Positions 8,470 to 19,046 are shown, counted from the stretch's first letter. The stretch: DNA of 32,746 nt from Desulfobacteraceae bacterium RAAP-1 (GCA_001443525.1 LKPX01000037.1:1-32746), one strand, 5' to 3'. The notes: a model not told the origin generated them from the sequence alone. Program-made: numbers and translations.

Positions 8470-11400
8470 TTGGAAACGTTATACGATTTTTTCGCAAAAC
8501 CTATGGATCCTAAACGGTACAGTGGTGTTCGGGTTGCCCTGGCATCTCCGGAACAGATACTGAAATGGTCCCATGGTGAGATAAAAAAGCCAGAAACCAT
8601 TAATTATCGAACATTCAAGCCGGAGCGGGACGGACTTTTTTGTGCAAAAATTTTTGGTCCGACCAAGGATTATGAGTGCAATTGCGGTAAATATAAAAGA
8701 ATGAAGCATCGGGGCGTTATCTGCGAAAAATGCGGTGTTGAAGTCATTCAATCCAAGGTCCGCCGTGAACGAATGGCTCATATCGAGTTGGCATGTCCTG
8801 TTGCACATATCTGGTTTTTGAAAAGTCTTCCCAGCAAAATAGGAAATTTGTTGGATCTGACTTTGAAAAATCTGGAAAAAGTTCTGTATTTTGACAGCTA
8901 CATCGTGATTGATCCTAAAGATACGACGTTAACGCGCGGTCAACTGCTCTCTGATGACAAGTATAAAGAGGCGCTTGAAAATTTCGGCTCGAAATTTGAG
9001 GTGGGCATTGGTGCAGAGGCTATCAAGATATTGCTGGACGGGCTCGATCTTCAGTCAATATATCAGCAGTTGCGTACGGAGATTCGCACCAGTAATTCCA
9101 CGGCAAAACGTCAGAAGATGGCCAAACGCCTTAAAATTGTCGATGCGTTCCGGCGTTCCGGGATTGATCCAACATGGATGATCATGGATGTCATTCCGGT
9201 GCTTCCGCCGGATTTGCGACCTTTGGTGCCGCTGGAGGGGGGGCGTTTTGCAACATCGGATTTAAATGACTTGTACCGTCGGGTAATCAACCGCAACAAC
9301 CGTCTGAAGCGCCTGATAGAGCTGCGTGCGCCGGATATTATCATTCGTAATGAGAAGCGTATGCTTCAGGAGGCTGTGGATGTGCTGTTTGACAATGGCC
9401 GTCATGGCCGGGTGATTACCGGCACCAACAAACGGCCTTTAAAATCTCTCAGCGATACCCTGAAAGGAAAACAGGGCCGATTCCGCCAGAATCTTCTGGG
9501 TAAACGTGTTGATTATTCCGGCAGAACGGTTATTACTGTCGGTCCGAATCTCAGGCTGCACCAATGCGGGCTTCCTAAAAAAATGGCATTGGAACTGTTC
9601 AAGCCATTTGTCTATTACCGTTTAGAGCAAAAAAATCTGGCCCAGACAGTAAAAAGCGCCAAAAAACTGGTTGAAAGCGAAGATCCGCAGGTTTGGGATA
9701 CCCTCGATGAGGTGGTCAGAGAGTATCCGGTAATGCTCAATCGCGCTCCGACATTACACCGTTTGGGAATACAGGCGTTTGAGCCGACATTAATTGAAGG
9801 AAAGGCGATTCAACTGCATCCTCTGGTCTGTACCGCCTTTAACGCAGACTTTGATGGAGATCAGATGGCGGTGCATATCCCGCTTTCAGTAGAATCTCAG
9901 ATCGAGGCGCGGATACTGATGCTTTCCAGTAACAATATTTTGTCTCCGGCCAATGGCAGTCCGATTATTGTCCCCAGTCAGGATATCGTATTGGGGATTT
10001 ATTACATGACTCGCGGCGTTGTGGGCGCCAAAGGTGAAGGCATGACGTTTTTCGGGCCCGAAGAAGTGCGTTCTGCATATGATGCGGGAGCTGCGGCGCT
10101 CCATGCCTGGATCACGGTGCGGATACACGGAAAGCGTATCAAGACAACGGTGGGACGGGTGCTGCTGTGGGAGATCATGCCTAAAGATACCGTCATGGTG
10201 CTGCGCCGTATTATGACGGAAACGTATGAAGAAGCGGAGCGGGTCAAACAGGAATATGCCTCCGGAATACCGTTTGCTGAGCTGGTCCAAAAATATTCAA
10301 AACACCCTGACAAGGCCATCAAAGGACTTGTTGGCAAACTCCGCAGTGAAGAATTTAAAAGGGTGTTTGCGGCATCCGATGCCGAAATCGATGCACTGTT
10401 TTCTTTGAATCCTGATGATATCAGCGATATTATGACGTTTGACGATGCCTACCATATTTTTGTGGTTATTGATCGAATGCCTGAAATTCCATTTGATGTC
10501 GTGAACAATGTTATGGATAAAAAATCGCTCAAGGATCTGGTGGACTATGCCTACCGGAATCTTGGCCCCAAATCGACGGTTATTCTGGCTGACCGCGTCA
10601 AGGATATCGGATATCGTTATTCAACGGAGGCAGGGCTTTCAATCTCAATTGACGCCATGATCATCCCTGAGAAAAAATCGGAGATTCTGAAAACAGCGGA
10701 AGATAAGGTTAAGGAAATCGAAAAACAATATACGGAAGGTTTGATTACTCCCGGAGAGAAATACAATAAGGTGGTGGATATCTGGGCAAAGGCTACGGAT
10801 GATGTAGCTAATGAAATGATGGAAGCCATGAAAACGGAGAAAATTGAAAAAGACGGTAAAGCTGTCGCTCAGGAAAGCATGAACCCGATTTATATGATGG
10901 CGGATTCCGGCGCCAGGGGCAGCAAGGACCAGATGCGTCAGCTTGCAGGTATGCGCGGACTGATGGCGAAACCGTCCGGCGAAATTATTGAAACACCTAT
11001 CACCGCCAATTTCCGTGAAGGATTGTCCGTGCTCCAGTATTTCATTTCGACACATGGCGCACGGAAAGGTCTTGCGGATACGGCCCTGAAAACGGCCAAT
11101 TCAGGCTATCTGACTCGTCGTCTGGCGGATATCGCGCAGGATTGCGTGGTCATGGAGCATGATTGCGGAACGCTCATGGGCGTGGATGTGGAACCACTGA
11201 CAGAGGGCGGCGAAGTCATTCAAAGGCTGGGAGATCGTATCCTGGGGCGAGTCGCATGTGAGGATATTCTAGATCCCTATACTGATGAAGTTTTGATTAC
11301 AGCCGGCACGGAGCTGGATGAGAATGCCGTTGCTGTCATTGAAAATGCGGGGCTTAAAAAAGTCCGGATACGGAGTGTATTGACCTGTAAATCTGGCCAC

Positions 11401-12882
11401 GGGGTCTGCGCCAAATGCTACGGACGTGATCTGGCGCATGGCCGGACTGTTGAAATCGGTCAGGCCGTCGGCATATTGGCGGCGCAGTCCATTGGCGAGC
11501 CGGGGACGCAGTTGACAATGCGAACATTTCACATTGGAGGAACGGCGAATCGGCGCGTTGAGCAGGCGGATATACGTGCAAGGGTGGATGGGATCATCAA
11601 GTTCGAAGACCTGATTGTTCAGCGTAACTCAGAAGACAAAGACATTGTTATGAACCGTAAAGGCGGCGAGTTCGCAATTCTCAGCGAAGCGGGCAGAAAG
11701 ATCGAACATTTTACCGTCATTTTCGGGGCGAATGTTCATGTTAAGGATGAGCAGAAAGTAAAGGCAGGCGATTTGCTGGCCACATGGGATCCATTCAGTA
11801 CGCCCATCATTACGGAAGTGGATGGGGTTGTGAAGTTTGGCGATATCATGGCCAACAGAACCATGCAGGAAAAAATGGATCCTGTTACCCAAAAGTCGAG
11901 TCGCACTATTATCGAATCCAAAAATATCGATGAACGTCCACGAATTTCAATTAAAGACAAGGACGGCAAGACCGCGAAGTTGACCCGATCCAGTGGGTGG
12001 GCGCGATATATGCTCCCGGTGGATGCGATTTTGCTGGTGGAAGAAGGCGACACTGTCAAAGCCGGGGATGTCGTTGCCAAACTGCCGCGAGCTACCACAA
12101 AAACGAAGGATATTACCGGAGGTCTTCCCAGAGTCGCAGAGCTGTTTGAAGTTCGAAAGCCCAAGGATATTGCCGTTCTCAGCGAGATAGATGGATATGT
12201 TTCAATTTCAAAAGGTAGTAAAAAAGGGAAACAGAAGGTCACTATTACGCCGGTGGATGTGGGCGAAAAGAAAGAATATCTGATTCCGCGTGGAAAGCAC
12301 ATTCATGTGATAGAAGGTGATTATGTTCGTGCTGGAGAGCCTCTTATTGGTGGTTCTAAAATCCCACAGGATATTTTAAACATCAAGGGCGAAATTGAAC
12401 TGGCGCGATACCTGGTTAACGAAGTTCAGGAAGTTTACAGGCTCCAGGGCGTCCGGATCAATGATAAACATATTGAGGTTATCGTACGACAGATGATGCG
12501 AAGGGTTAAGATCACCGACTCCGGGGATACTGATTTTATTCAGGATGAACAGGTTGACAAGACAAAATTTCAGGAAGTCAATGCTGACATTGTAGAAAAA
12601 TTATTTGATGAAGCGGATGAGTCTGGAAAAATGCTTCAACGAAAAGGGGCTCCAGCGAAAGCCGAACCACTCATTCTGGGCATTACCAAAGCGTCTCTGA
12701 GTACCGAAAGTTTTATCTCGGCGGCTTCATTTCAGGAAACAACCAAGGTCTTGACAGACGCCAGTATTGCCGGTGCGGTTGATCACCTCCGAGGACTGAA
12801 AGAAAACGTCATTATGGGCCGAACCATTCCTGCTGGAACCGGTTTTCCGGCATATCGCGACATCAAAATTGACACCGTGTGA
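8470..12882 (+). CDS. rpoC: DNA-directed RNA polymerase subunit beta' with inserted parvulin-like domain
   Basis: The catalytic beta' subunit, 1470 aa (E. coli 1407). It starts at TTG 8470, seven bases after AAGGAG (8457-8462); the alternative ATG 8503 has no SD. Zinc site 1 is C70, C72, C85, C88. The Mg-binding NADFDGDQ is at 458-465. Zinc site 2 is C899, C973, C980, C983. The trigger-loop region [16 protein letters not shown] (1009-1024) is followed by an SI3-type insertion (about 1033-1210). Oddly, residues 573-672 have no counterpart in E. coli, where PKG is followed at once by LPYSIVNQ. This block resembles a parvulin prolyl isomerase: [30 protein letters not shown] and AYHIFVVI match its helix 1, helix 4/strand and last strand. 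The first catalytic His is replaced by Arg, while the last one (H662) remains. Confidence 0.97.
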   Translation: METLYDFFAKPMDPKRYSGVRVALASPEQILKWSHGEIKKPETINYRTFKPERDGLFCAKIFGPTKDYECNCGKYKRMKHRGVICEKCGVEVIQSKVRRERMAHIELACPVAHIWFLKSLPSKIGNLLDLTLKNLEKVLYFDSYIVIDPKDTTLTRGQLLSDDKYKEALENFGSKFEVGIGAEAIKILLDGLDLQSIYQQLRTEIRTSNSTAKRQKMAKRLKIVDAFRRSGIDPTWMIMDVIPVLPPDLRPLVPLEGGRFATSDLNDLYRRVINRNNRLKRLIELRAPDIIIRNEKRMLQEAVDVLFDNGRHGRVITGTNKRPLKSLSDTLKGKQGRFRQNLLGKRVDYSGRTVITVGPNLRLHQCGLPKKMALELFKPFVYYRLEQKNLAQTVKSAKKLVESEDPQVWDTLDEVVREYPVMLNRAPTLHRLGIQAFEPTLIEGKAIQLHPLVCTAFNADFDGDQMAVHIPLSVESQIEARILMLSSNNILSPANGSPIIVPSQDIVLGIYYMTRGVVGAKGEGMTFFGPEEVRSAYDAGAAALHAWITVRIHGKRIKTTVGRVLLWEIMPKDTVMVLRRIMTETYEEAERVKQEYASGIPFAELVQKYSKHPDKAIKGLVGKLRSEEFKRVFAASDAEIDALFSLNPDDISDIMTFDDAYHIFVVIDRMPEIPFDVVNNVMDKKSLKDLVDYAYRNLGPKSTVILADRVKDIGYRYSTEAGLSISIDAMIIPEKKSEILKTAEDKVKEIEKQYTEGLITPGEKYNKVVDIWAKATDDVANEMMEAMKTEKIEKDGKAVAQESMNPIYMMADSGARGSKDQMRQLAGMRGLMAKPSGEIIETPITANFREGLSVLQYFISTHGARKGLADTALKTANSGYLTRRLADIAQDCVVMEHDCGTLMGVDVEPLTEGGEVIQRLGDRILGRVACEDILDPYTDEVLITAGTELDENAVAVIENAGLKKVRIRSVLTCKSGHGVCAKCYGRDLAHGRTVEIGQAVGILAAQSIGEPGTQLTMRTFHIGGTANRRVEQADIRARVDGIIKFEDLIVQRNSEDKDIVMNRKGGEFAILSEAGRKIEHFTVIFGANVHVKDEQKVKAGDLLATWDPFSTPIITEVDGVVKFGDIMANRTMQEKMDPVTQKSSRTIIESKNIDERPRISIKDKDGKTAKLTRSSGWARYMLPVDAILLVEEGDTVKAGDVVAKLPRATTKTKDITGGLPRVAELFEVRKPKDIAVLSEIDGYVSISKGSKKGKQKVTITPVDVGEKKEYLIPRGKHIHVIEGDYVRAGEPLIGGSKIPQDILNIKGEIELARYLVNEVQEVYRLQGVRINDKHIEVIVRQMMRRVKITDSGDTDFIQDEQVDKTKFQEVNADIVEKLFDEADESGKMLQRKGAPAKAEPLILGITKASLSTESFISAASFQETTKVLTDASIAGAVDHLRGLKENVIMGRTIPAGTGFPAYRDIKIDTV

Positions 12883-12914
12883 TATCGCTGATTATTTAAC
12901 AATGCGTGAATGAA

Positions 12915-13066
12915 TTGATGCCTTCGTAACAGGTCGGTTTTCGGACGCCTACGCAGGTAGGCAAGGCGTGCAAACCCGCAAGGACGACTGAAGCGTATCT
13001 GTTGTACACTGCAATGGATGCGGCACAGCGCAGCATGCGGATTTTTTACGAAGTCGTCCGATATGG
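12915..13066. repeat. Intergenic inverted-repeat element, copy B (between rpoC and rpsL)
   Basis: The ends CTTCGTAA (12922-12929) and TTACGAAG (13046-13053) are perfect inverted repeats. The arms match copy A at 4018-4116 (27/32 and 19/24 bases). The interior holds a perfect 6-bp hairpin, GCCTAC-gcag-GTAGGC (12947-12962), and GGCACAGCGCAG (13022-13033). The latter matches, in reverse orientation, 11 of 12 bases of the element at the right end of the window. It encodes no credible protein. With the promoter downstream it fills most of the 341-base rpoC-rpsL gap. Confidence 0.75.
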
Positions 13067-13140
13067 ATAAAACGCAGAGCCACTAAGGTGTTTACAGAAA
13101 ACCAAAATTGTAACAGGACATTGGGTCTCGTAGAAAAGAC

Positions 13141-13168
13141 TTGACATTGTCCGCGAATATGTATAAAA
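13141..13168 (+). promoter_or_regulatory. Predicted sigma-70 promoter of the rpsL (str) operon
   Basis: A perfect -35 box TTGACA (13141-13146) is followed by TGTATAAAA. The -10 can be read as ATAAAA at 13163-13168 with 16-base spacing and an extended TG, or as TATAAA with 15-base spacing. The rpsL start is 56 bases downstream of the -10. It is the clearest consensus promoter in the cluster. The gap between repeat B and this site (13067-13140) shows nothing else. Confidence 0.55.
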
Positions 13169-13223
13169 GAACTAATTTTACTTTATCCAAGTACTTATTT
13201 AGAAGCGATTTTAAGGAAAAGCA

Positions 13224-13595
13224 ATGCCTACAATCAACCAGCTTGTAAGAAAAGGAAGAAAGCGGGTCAGCAAGAAGACCACGACGCCTGCCTTAAAAGG
13301 GGCTCCTCAGAAAAGAGGGGTCTGTACGCGGGTGTACACATCAACACCCAAAAAGCCGAACTCGGCGTTGCGTAAGGTGGCCAGGGTAAGGCTTACAACA
13401 GGGATCGAAGTTACGGCCTATATTCCGGGGATTGGGCATAACCTTCAGGAGCATTCTGTGGTTCTGGTGAGAGGCGGACGTGTCAAAGACCTTCCTGGTG
13501 TTCGCTATCATATCATCCGAGGAACGCTGGATACACTGGGTGTGGATGATCGAAAGCAGGGGCGTTCCAAGTACGGTGCTAAAAAGCCGAAATGA
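13224..13595 (+). CDS. rpsL: 30S ribosomal protein S12
   Basis: S12 sits at the decoding centre and controls translational accuracy. The 123-residue product carries [10 protein letters not shown] (K43/K44) and [13 protein letters not shown], the two segments where streptomycin-resistance changes occur; both are wild type, which predicts sensitivity. Start ATG 13224 has AAGGAA upstream and yields [11 protein letters not shown], as expected. It is the first gene of the str operon, directly downstream of a consensus-like promoter. A 128-base spacer separates it from rpsG; I see no convincing structure or gene in it. Confidence 0.97.
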   Translation: MPTINQLVRKGRKRVSKKTTTPALKGAPQKRGVCTRVYTSTPKKPNSALRKVARVRLTTGIEVTAYIPGIGHNLQEHSVVLVRGGRVKDLPGVRYHIIRGTLDTLGVDDRKQGRSKYGAKKPK

Positions 13596-13723
13596 TTAAA
13601 TGATAAGCGCTTTCAACCCTAAATGAATCTGGTGGTGGTTGCAGAAAGTTCAGTCCTGGCATCGCGTCGAGGTCAACCTTTTTGTGAAACCGTCAAAACT
13701 TTAAGTGAAAATGGTGTGCAATT

Positions 13724-14194
13724 ATGCCCAGACGTAGAGAAGTCTCAGAACGAGCCATTATTGCAGATGCAAAATATGACAGTAAACTGGTGGCGAAGTT
13801 TATCAAGTCCATTATGGAAGATGGTAAAAAAAGCCTGGCAGAGTCAATACTCTATAGTGCGTTTGATATCATAGAGAAAAAAACGAACGAAGCTCCATTA
13901 AAAATGTTTGAGCAGGCTATTGAGAATGTCAGGCCAATGATTGAAGTTAAATCCAGGCGGGTTGGCGGTTCTACATATCAGGTGCCTACAGAGATACGGC
14001 CATCAAGACGGACAGCTCTGGGGATCAGATGGCTTATCGGTTTTGCGAGGAAGCGGTCTGAGAAAAGTATGGCGGAAAAGCTGGCGGCAGAACTCCTGGA
14101 TGCAGCAAATAACAGGGGCTCAACAGCAAAGAAAAAAGAGGATACGCATAAAATGGCGGAAGCTAACAAAGCCTTTGCGCATTACCGCTGGTAG
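13724..14194 (+). CDS. rpsG: 30S ribosomal protein S7
   Basis: S7 starts assembly of the 30S head by binding the 3' domain of 16S rRNA. The 156 residues begin [10 protein letters not shown] and contain [20 protein letters not shown] (about residues 80-99), the typical rRNA-binding loop, and end KAFAHYRW as in most bacteria. No strong SD precedes ATG 13724, which is unusual here. Translation might depend on coupling or on structure in the rpsL-rpsG gap, as in E. coli where S7 represses through that gap. tuf follows after 114 bases, with no fusA between. Confidence 0.97.
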   Translation: MPRRREVSERAIIADAKYDSKLVAKFIKSIMEDGKKSLAESILYSAFDIIEKKTNEAPLKMFEQAIENVRPMIEVKSRRVGGSTYQVPTEIRPSRRTALGIRWLIGFARKRSEKSMAEKLAAELLDAANNRGSTAKKKEDTHKMAEANKAFAHYRW

Positions 14195-14308
14195 TTGTTA
14201 TTTGTGAAAGCATACGCCGAGCCTGCAAAATGGACGTGCGCCGGGGATAATTCGGAATTGACGCAAATCAAGTAGCGGGCAGACCGCAACAAAAGAGAGG
14301 ACAGTGAG

Positions 14309-15502
14309 ATGGCGAAAGAAAAGTTCGAGCGGACCAAGCCGCATGTGAATGTAGGGACGATAGGACACATTGATCATGGCAAGACGACGTTGACAGCGGC
14401 GATTACCAAGCACAACGGGCTGAAGGGCATGGCCAAATATGTGCCGTTTGATCAGATCGACAAGGCGCCGGAAGAGAAAGAGCGGGGGATTACGATTGCC
14501 ACGGCGCATGTGGAATATGAGACAGCCAATCGCCATTATGCCCATGTGGACTGTCCTGGGCACGCGGACTATATCAAGAATATGATTACCGGGGCGGCGC
14601 AGATGGATGGTGCGATACTGGTGGTGGCCGCAGATGACGGTCCTATGCCCCAGACGCGGGAGCATATCCTTCTGGCGCGCCAGGTAGGGGTTCCCAGAAT
14701 TGTGGTGTTTTTGAATAAATGTGACATGGTGGATGATCCTGAGCTGATTGAGCTTGTAGAGCTGGAACTCCGGGAGCTTTTGAACAAATATGATTTTCCT
14801 GGGGATGACACGCCGATTATTCGCGGAAGCGCATTGAAAGCGTTGGAGAGTGATAATCCGGACAGTGAAGAAGCCAAGTGCATATTCGAGTTGATGGCGG
14901 CGATAGATTCATATATTCCAGAGCCGAAGCGGGATATCGACAAGCCGTTTTTGATGCCAGTAGAAGATGTATTCAGTATTTCCGGCCGGGGTACCGTGGT
15001 GACAGGACGTGTTGACCGCGGGGTGATCAAGGTGGGTGAAGCTGTTGAGATTGTCGGGATTCGTCCGACGCAAAAGACGGTGTGCACAGGCGTTGAGATG
15101 TTTCGCAAGCTTTTGGATGAAGGTCGGGCGGGAGATAACATCGGGGTGTTGCTGCGTGGCACCAAGCGCGAGGAAGTAGAACGGGGTCAGGTGGTGGCGC
15201 ATCCCGGGACGATCACACCGCATACCAAATTCAAGGCGGAAGTGTATATTCTGAGCAAGGAAGAGGGTGGGCGTCATACGCCGTTTTTCAATGGATACCG
15301 GCCGCAGTTTTATTTCAGGACAACGGATGTAACGGGGATTCTGACGTTGCCGGAAGGTGTTGAGATGGTAATGCCCGGTGATAATGTTGCGATAACGGCA
15401 GAGTTGATCACGCCGATTGCTATGGAAAAAGAGCTGCGGTTTGCGATTCGTGAAGGCGGCAGAACCGTAGGGGCTGGTGTCGTCAGCGAAATTCTGGGAT
15501 AG
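14309..15502 (+). CDS. tuf: Elongation factor Tu (second tuf copy, complete)
   Basis: The full-length 397-residue GTPase that carries aminoacyl-tRNA to the A site. G-domain motifs are GHIDHGKT (19-26), the switch I region with RGITI (60-64), DCPGH (82-86) with catalytic His86, NKCD (137-140) and GSALKALE. Domains II and III follow and the C-terminus is EILG. The final 92 bases shared with the first tuf copy are identical, which points to gene conversion. It starts at ATG 14309 behind GAGAGGA. It directly follows rpsG and precedes rpsJ, joining the str and S10 operons. Confidence 0.98.
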   Translation: MAKEKFERTKPHVNVGTIGHIDHGKTTLTAAITKHNGLKGMAKYVPFDQIDKAPEEKERGITIATAHVEYETANRHYAHVDCPGHADYIKNMITGAAQMDGAILVVAADDGPMPQTREHILLARQVGVPRIVVFLNKCDMVDDPELIELVELELRELLNKYDFPGDDTPIIRGSALKALESDNPDSEEAKCIFELMAAIDSYIPEPKRDIDKPFLMPVEDVFSISGRGTVVTGRVDRGVIKVGEAVEIVGIRPTQKTVCTGVEMFRKLLDEGRAGDNIGVLLRGTKREEVERGQVVAHPGTITPHTKFKAEVYILSKEEGGRHTPFFNGYRPQFYFRTTDVTGILTLPEGVEMVMPGDNVAITAELITPIAMEKELRFAIREGGRTVGAGVVSEILG

Positions 15503-15522
15503 TCAGGAGAGAAACGAATATC

Positions 15523-15837
15523 ATGATTATGAACAGCAAAATCAGAATCAGGCTCAAAGCGTACGATCATAAATTATTGGATCAGTCAGCGGCGGATATC
15601 GTGGATACAGCCAATAAGGCAGGGGCCAAGGTGATTGGTCCTATACCGCTGCCGACATCCATTCATAAGATATGCGTGCTTCGATCGCCCCATGTTGACA
15701 AAAAATCCCGTGAACAGTTTGAGATGCGGACACACAAACGGCTTATTGATATTCTTGAACCAATGCAGCAGACCGTTGATGCGCTGATGAAACTGGATTT
15801 GTCGCCGGGTGTTGACGTTGAAATCAAACTGGGTTGA
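15523..15837 (+). CDS. rpsJ: 30S ribosomal protein S10 (NusE)
   Basis: A 30S head protein that also serves as NusE, binding NusB in antitermination and NusG in transcription-translation coupling. The 104 residues contain [33 protein letters not shown] with the long assembly loop, and [18 protein letters not shown] 15523 and ATG 15529 are both possible; AGGAG at 15505-15509 is rather far from either. The gene opens the S10 operon 20 bases after tuf, and its stop lies 38 bases before the chosen rplC start. Confidence 0.96.
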   Translation: MIMNSKIRIRLKAYDHKLLDQSAADIVDTANKAGAKVIGPIPLPTSIHKICVLRSPHVDKKSREQFEMRTHKRLIDILEPMQQTVDALMKLDLSPGVDVEIKLG

Positions 15838-15875
15838 TGCCGAAACTAAACTGCAGGATAGGGAAAAAACGCACA

Positions 15876-16520
15876 ATGTGTAAAGGAATGATAGGAAAAA
15901 AACTGGGGATGACAGGTGTTTTTTCTCCGGATGGGCAAAATATACCGGTAACGGTGCTTCAGGTGGGGCCCTGTATTGTTACACAGGTTAAAACCGTGGC
16001 GACGGATGGCTACAATTCGCTGCAACTCGGTTTTGAACCCCAAAAAAACTCGCGCTCCAACAAACCGCTGCTCGGGCATTTCGTAAAATCCGGTGGCAAT
16101 GCGTATTCGCATTTGATGGAATTTCCGGTGGACAATCCAGGCGATTATGCACCGGGGCAACAACTGTCTGTGGATATGTTTAAAATTGGCGATCGGGTGG
16201 ATGTATCCGGAATGAGTATTGGCCGTGGTTTTTCAGGTGTCATGAAGCGTCATGGCTTTTCTGGCGGGAGAAAAACACATGGAAGTCAATGTAAACGGAT
16301 TCCTGGCTCCATTGGATGCAGCGCGTGGCCTTCGCGGGTTGTGAAGGGTAAGAAGCTGCCTGGTCAATTTGGAAATGTCCGAAAAACGGTACGGAATTTG
16401 ATGATTGTGGATATTCGGCCTGATCAGCATCTTATTCTTCTAAAAGGAGCGGTGGCAGGCTCTGTATCGGGAGTTGTGGCCATTAAAAAGATCAAAGACG
16501 CTAAAAAAGCCAATGGATAA
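15876..16520 (+). CDS. rplC: 50S ribosomal protein L3
   Basis: L3 helps form the peptidyl-transferase region and starts 50S assembly. I chose ATG 15876, giving MCKGMIGKKLGMTGVF (214 aa), which is the usual start in related bacteria; in-frame starts at 15834 and 15837 would overlap rpsJ and add an atypical tail. The conserved loop KTHGSQCKRIPGSIG followed by RVVKGKKLPGQFGN reaches the ribosome centre in homologues. It is the second gene of the S10 operon, with 58 bases before rplD. Confidence 0.94.
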   Translation: MCKGMIGKKLGMTGVFSPDGQNIPVTVLQVGPCIVTQVKTVATDGYNSLQLGFEPQKNSRSNKPLLGHFVKSGGNAYSHLMEFPVDNPGDYAPGQQLSVDMFKIGDRVDVSGMSIGRGFSGVMKRHGFSGGRKTHGSQCKRIPGSIGCSAWPSRVVKGKKLPGQFGNVRKTVRNLMIVDIRPDQHLILLKGAVAGSVSGVVAIKKIKDAKKANG

Positions 16521-16578
16521 ACAGCATGAATGATTTATGTCGGTTCAAACTGACCGCTGAATTGTTGCGAGGGGAAAT

Positions 16579-17202
16579 ATGGCTGTTGTAGATATAGTGA
16601 ATTGTAAAGCGGAGAAAGTGTCGCAGGTGGAGCTTCCGGAAGAAATCTTCAATGTTCCAGTGAAATCCTGTGTGTTGCACGATGTTGTCACCATGCAGCT
16701 TGCGAATCGGCGAGCCGGGACCGCATCTGTCAAGCGACGCTCCGATGTGGCGGGCAGTACCCGAAAACTGTTTAAACAGAAAGGGACTGGTCGGGCACGG
16801 CGTGGGGATATTAAAAGCCCTGTTCTGCGTGGCGGTGGTTCGGTGTTTGGGCCAAGCCCGAGATCGTATGCCTATAGCGTTCCTAAAAAAGTCCGGCGTT
16901 TAGCGTTGAAAATGGCGCTGACCAGTAAAATCCAGAGTCAAACACTTCTGGTTATAGACAAGATTGAGCTCGAAAATTTTAAAACAAAACAAATGGTTCA
17001 GATCCTCGACGTATTGAAGGTCAAGAAAGCGTTAATCATAGCCGATACCGGAAATGACAACCTGAAAATTTCCTGCCGCAATCTGCCGGATATCAAAGTG
17101 TTAAAACCAGAAGGCTTGAATGTGTATGATATTCTGAAGTATCAGCATCTCCTTCTGCTGGAGCCCTCAATATCATCTATTGAAGGGAGATTGTTAAAAT
17201 GA
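16579..17202 (+). CDS. rplD: 50S ribosomal protein L4
   Basis: L4 lines the peptide exit tunnel; in E. coli it also represses the S10 operon. The 207-residue product has the tunnel loop with [20 protein letters not shown] and [15 protein letters not shown] (about residues 57-97), followed by the globular domain. ATG 16579 follows GAGGGGA. The stop overlaps the rplW start (ATGA at 17199-17202), indicating translational coupling. Confidence 0.97.
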   Translation: MAVVDIVNCKAEKVSQVELPEEIFNVPVKSCVLHDVVTMQLANRRAGTASVKRRSDVAGSTRKLFKQKGTGRARRGDIKSPVLRGGGSVFGPSPRSYAYSVPKKVRRLALKMALTSKIQSQTLLVIDKIELENFKTKQMVQILDVLKVKKALIIADTGNDNLKISCRNLPDIKVLKPEGLNVYDILKYQHLLLLEPSISSIEGRLLK

Positions 17203-17486
17203 ACTATTATACAATTATAAAAAGTCCGGTTATCAGTGAAAAATCCACGTTGCAAAAGGAAACTATCAATCAGCTTTCCTTTAGTGTTGACAGAAAAGCC
17301 AACCGGATTGAAATTAAAAAGGCGGTTGAAACCCTGTTCAATGTTCATGTGAGTGGCGTCAAGACAATGCAGGTTAAAGGTAAGATCAAACAGCGCGGAA
17401 AAATTGTCGGTAAACGTCCTGACTGGAAAAAGGCCATCGTCAGATTAGCGCCGAATGAGCGGATTGAATTTTTTGAAGGAATTTAA
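17199..17486 (+). CDS. rplW: 50S ribosomal protein L23
   Basis: L23 stands at the exit-tunnel mouth, where it docks trigger factor and SRP. The 95-residue product has [14 protein letters not shown] at the N-terminus, [20 protein letters not shown] in the middle and [18 protein letters not shown] at the end, all family features. It starts at ATG 17199, overlapping the rplD stop by four bases. rplB begins 15 bases downstream. Confidence 0.96.
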   Translation: MNYYTIIKSPVISEKSTLQKETINQLSFSVDRKANRIEIKKAVETLFNVHVSGVKTMQVKGKIKQRGKIVGKRPDWKKAIVRLAPNERIEFFEGI

Positions 17487-17501
17487 ATTGGGGAAAGAAC
17501 C

Positions 17502-18326
17502 ATGGCTGTAAAGAAGGTAAAACCAACATCACCGGGCCGCAGATTTCAGATGTATTCTACATTTGAGGAGATAACGAGATCAACTCCTGAAAAAAGTCTT
17601 CTTAAGGTAGAAAAGCATCATGGCGGTCGAAATTCATATGGGCGAATTACCTGCAGACATCGAGGCGGTGGTCATAAACAGCACTATCGGATCATTGATT
17701 TCAAGCGTGATAAGATCAATGTCCCGGCAAAGGTCGCCAGTATTGAGTATGATCCCAATCGTTCCTCACGAATAGCGCTGCTGCATTACGCGGACGGAGA
17801 AAAAAGATATATACTGGCGCCTGTGAATCTATCGGTAGGTGATACGGTTATGTCTGGTCCTGCTGCCGATATCAAACCCGGCAATACGTTGCCGCTGGTG
17901 AATATCCCTCTGGGTACGCAGATTCATAATATTGAATTGAAAGCTGGCAAAGGTGGACAGATAGTTCGAAGCGCCGGAGCTTTTGCGCAGTTGATGGCTA
18001 AAGAAGATCGTTATGCGCTTGTCAAGCTGCCATCCGGAGAGGTTCGAATGGTGCTGTTGACGTGTCAGGCAACTGTGGGCCAGATTGGCAACGTGATGCA
18101 TGAAAACGTTTCTCTGGGTAAAGCCGGCCGTAAACGCTGGTTGGGTAAAAGGCCGCATGTCCGTGGTGTGGCCATGAACCCGGTGGATCATCCGATGGGC
18201 GGCGGTGAGGGAAGATCGTCTGGCGGCAGGCATCCATGTTCGCCATGGGGAACTCCGGCAAAAGGGTATAAAACCCGGAAGAACAAAGAAACGAATAAAT
18301 TCATCGTTAAGAGACGTACCAAATAA
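17502..18326 (+). CDS. rplB: 50S ribosomal protein L2
   Basis: One of the most conserved ribosomal proteins, needed for subunit joining and peptidyl-transferase function. The 274 residues include [20 protein letters not shown] (48-67), the central beta-barrel, and the C-terminal [19 protein letters not shown] in which His230 corresponds to E. coli His229. The ending [10 protein letters not shown]-type tail is typical. ATG 17502 yields [15 protein letters not shown]. It lies between rplW and rpsS, as expected for the S10 operon. Confidence 0.97.
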   Translation: MAVKKVKPTSPGRRFQMYSTFEEITRSTPEKSLLKVEKHHGGRNSYGRITCRHRGGGHKQHYRIIDFKRDKINVPAKVASIEYDPNRSSRIALLHYADGEKRYILAPVNLSVGDTVMSGPAADIKPGNTLPLVNIPLGTQIHNIELKAGKGGQIVRSAGAFAQLMAKEDRYALVKLPSGEVRMVLLTCQATVGQIGNVMHENVSLGKAGRKRWLGKRPHVRGVAMNPVDHPMGGGEGRSSGGRHPCSPWGTPAKGYKTRKNKETNKFIVKRRTK

Positions 18327-18384
18327 TTATTCGGTGTCAATCCGCTCACTGCTGACTGCGGATATATGAACATCAGGAGAGAAT

Positions 18385-18666
18385 ATGCCACGGTCCATTA
18401 AAAAAGGTCCTTATATCGAGGGCAGTTTGCTGAAAAAAGTGATGAGTGCTCAAGAAGCGCGCAGTAATCGTGTAGTTAAAACATGGTCGCGTCGGTCCAC
18501 CATTTTTCCTGAAATGGTAGGGATTACCATGGCAGTGCATAATGGGAAAAAGTTTGTGCCCGTGTTTGTTTCAGAAGACATGGTAGGCCACAAACTGGGA
18601 GAATTCTCGCCAACCAGAACATTTTACGGCCATACCGGCGATAAAAAAACCAAAGTTAAGAAGTAA
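18385..18666 (+). CDS. rpsS: 30S ribosomal protein S19
   Basis: S19 lies in the 30S head and contacts S13 and the intersubunit bridge to 23S rRNA. The 93 residues begin [19 protein letters not shown] and contain [26 protein letters not shown] and [14 protein letters not shown], the classic family blocks. The SD AGGAG precedes ATG 18385. The last base of its TAA is also the first base of an ATG for a short rplV extension. Confidence 0.97.
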   Translation: MPRSIKKGPYIEGSLLKKVMSAQEARSNRVVKTWSRRSTIFPEMVGITMAVHNGKKFVPVFVSEDMVGHKLGEFSPTRTFYGHTGDKKTKVKK

Positions 18667-18683
18667 TGATATTGGAGAAGAAT

Positions 18684-19031
18684 ATGGCTGAGTTAGATGT
18701 TAGGGCTGTGTCGAAATATGTGCGAATCTCTCCACGGAAGGTCCAGATTATTGTTGGAACTGTGAAAGGCAAGCCAGTTGAGAAGGGGCTTCATATTCTG
18801 AAGTTTATGCCCCAGAAAGCGGCTGCTATTTTAGAGAAAATTGTCCGTTCCGCAGTAGCAAATGCAGGACAACGTGCAGGTGTTGATGTGGATTCTCTGG
18901 TTATCAAGAATATCACCGCGGACCAGGGGCCATCGCTAAAACGTTTCAGCGCCAGAGCTCGGGGACGGGGAACGCAGATTATCAAAAGAACTTCTCATAT
19001 CACCGTAACATTGTCAGAGAAATCGTTGTAA
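18684..19031 (+). CDS. rplV: 50S ribosomal protein L22
   Basis: L22 spans the 50S subunit with a beta-hairpin reaching the narrowest part of the exit tunnel, near the macrolide site. I prefer ATG 18684 (115 aa, MAELDVRAVSKYVRISPRK) because GGAG at 18674-18677 is six bases away; ATG 18666 would add MILEKN. The hairpin tip region SARARGRGTQIIKRTSHI (about residues 90-107) looks normal, with no macrolide-type deletion visible. Confidence 0.95.
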   Translation: MAELDVRAVSKYVRISPRKVQIIVGTVKGKPVEKGLHILKFMPQKAAAILEKIVRSAVANAGQRAGVDVDSLVIKNITADQGPSLKRFSARARGRGTQIIKRTSHITVTLSEKSL

Positions 19032-19046
19032 AAAGGAGGCGATCGC

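Noticed and set aside
11736-12302. Minus-strand frame (188 aa) opposite rpoC
   Set aside because: It is Ser/Thr-rich antisense of the SI3 region of RpoC without family features.
13623-13874. Possible small gene between rpsL and rpsG, overlapping rpsG
   Set aside because: It overlaps the S7 gene in another frame by about 150 bases, has no SD and no known relatives.
19039-19046. GCGATCGC palindrome, resembling the cyanobacterial HIP1 repeat
   Set aside because: It is a single occurrence between the rpsC SD and start; no other copies were noticed, so chance is the best explanation.
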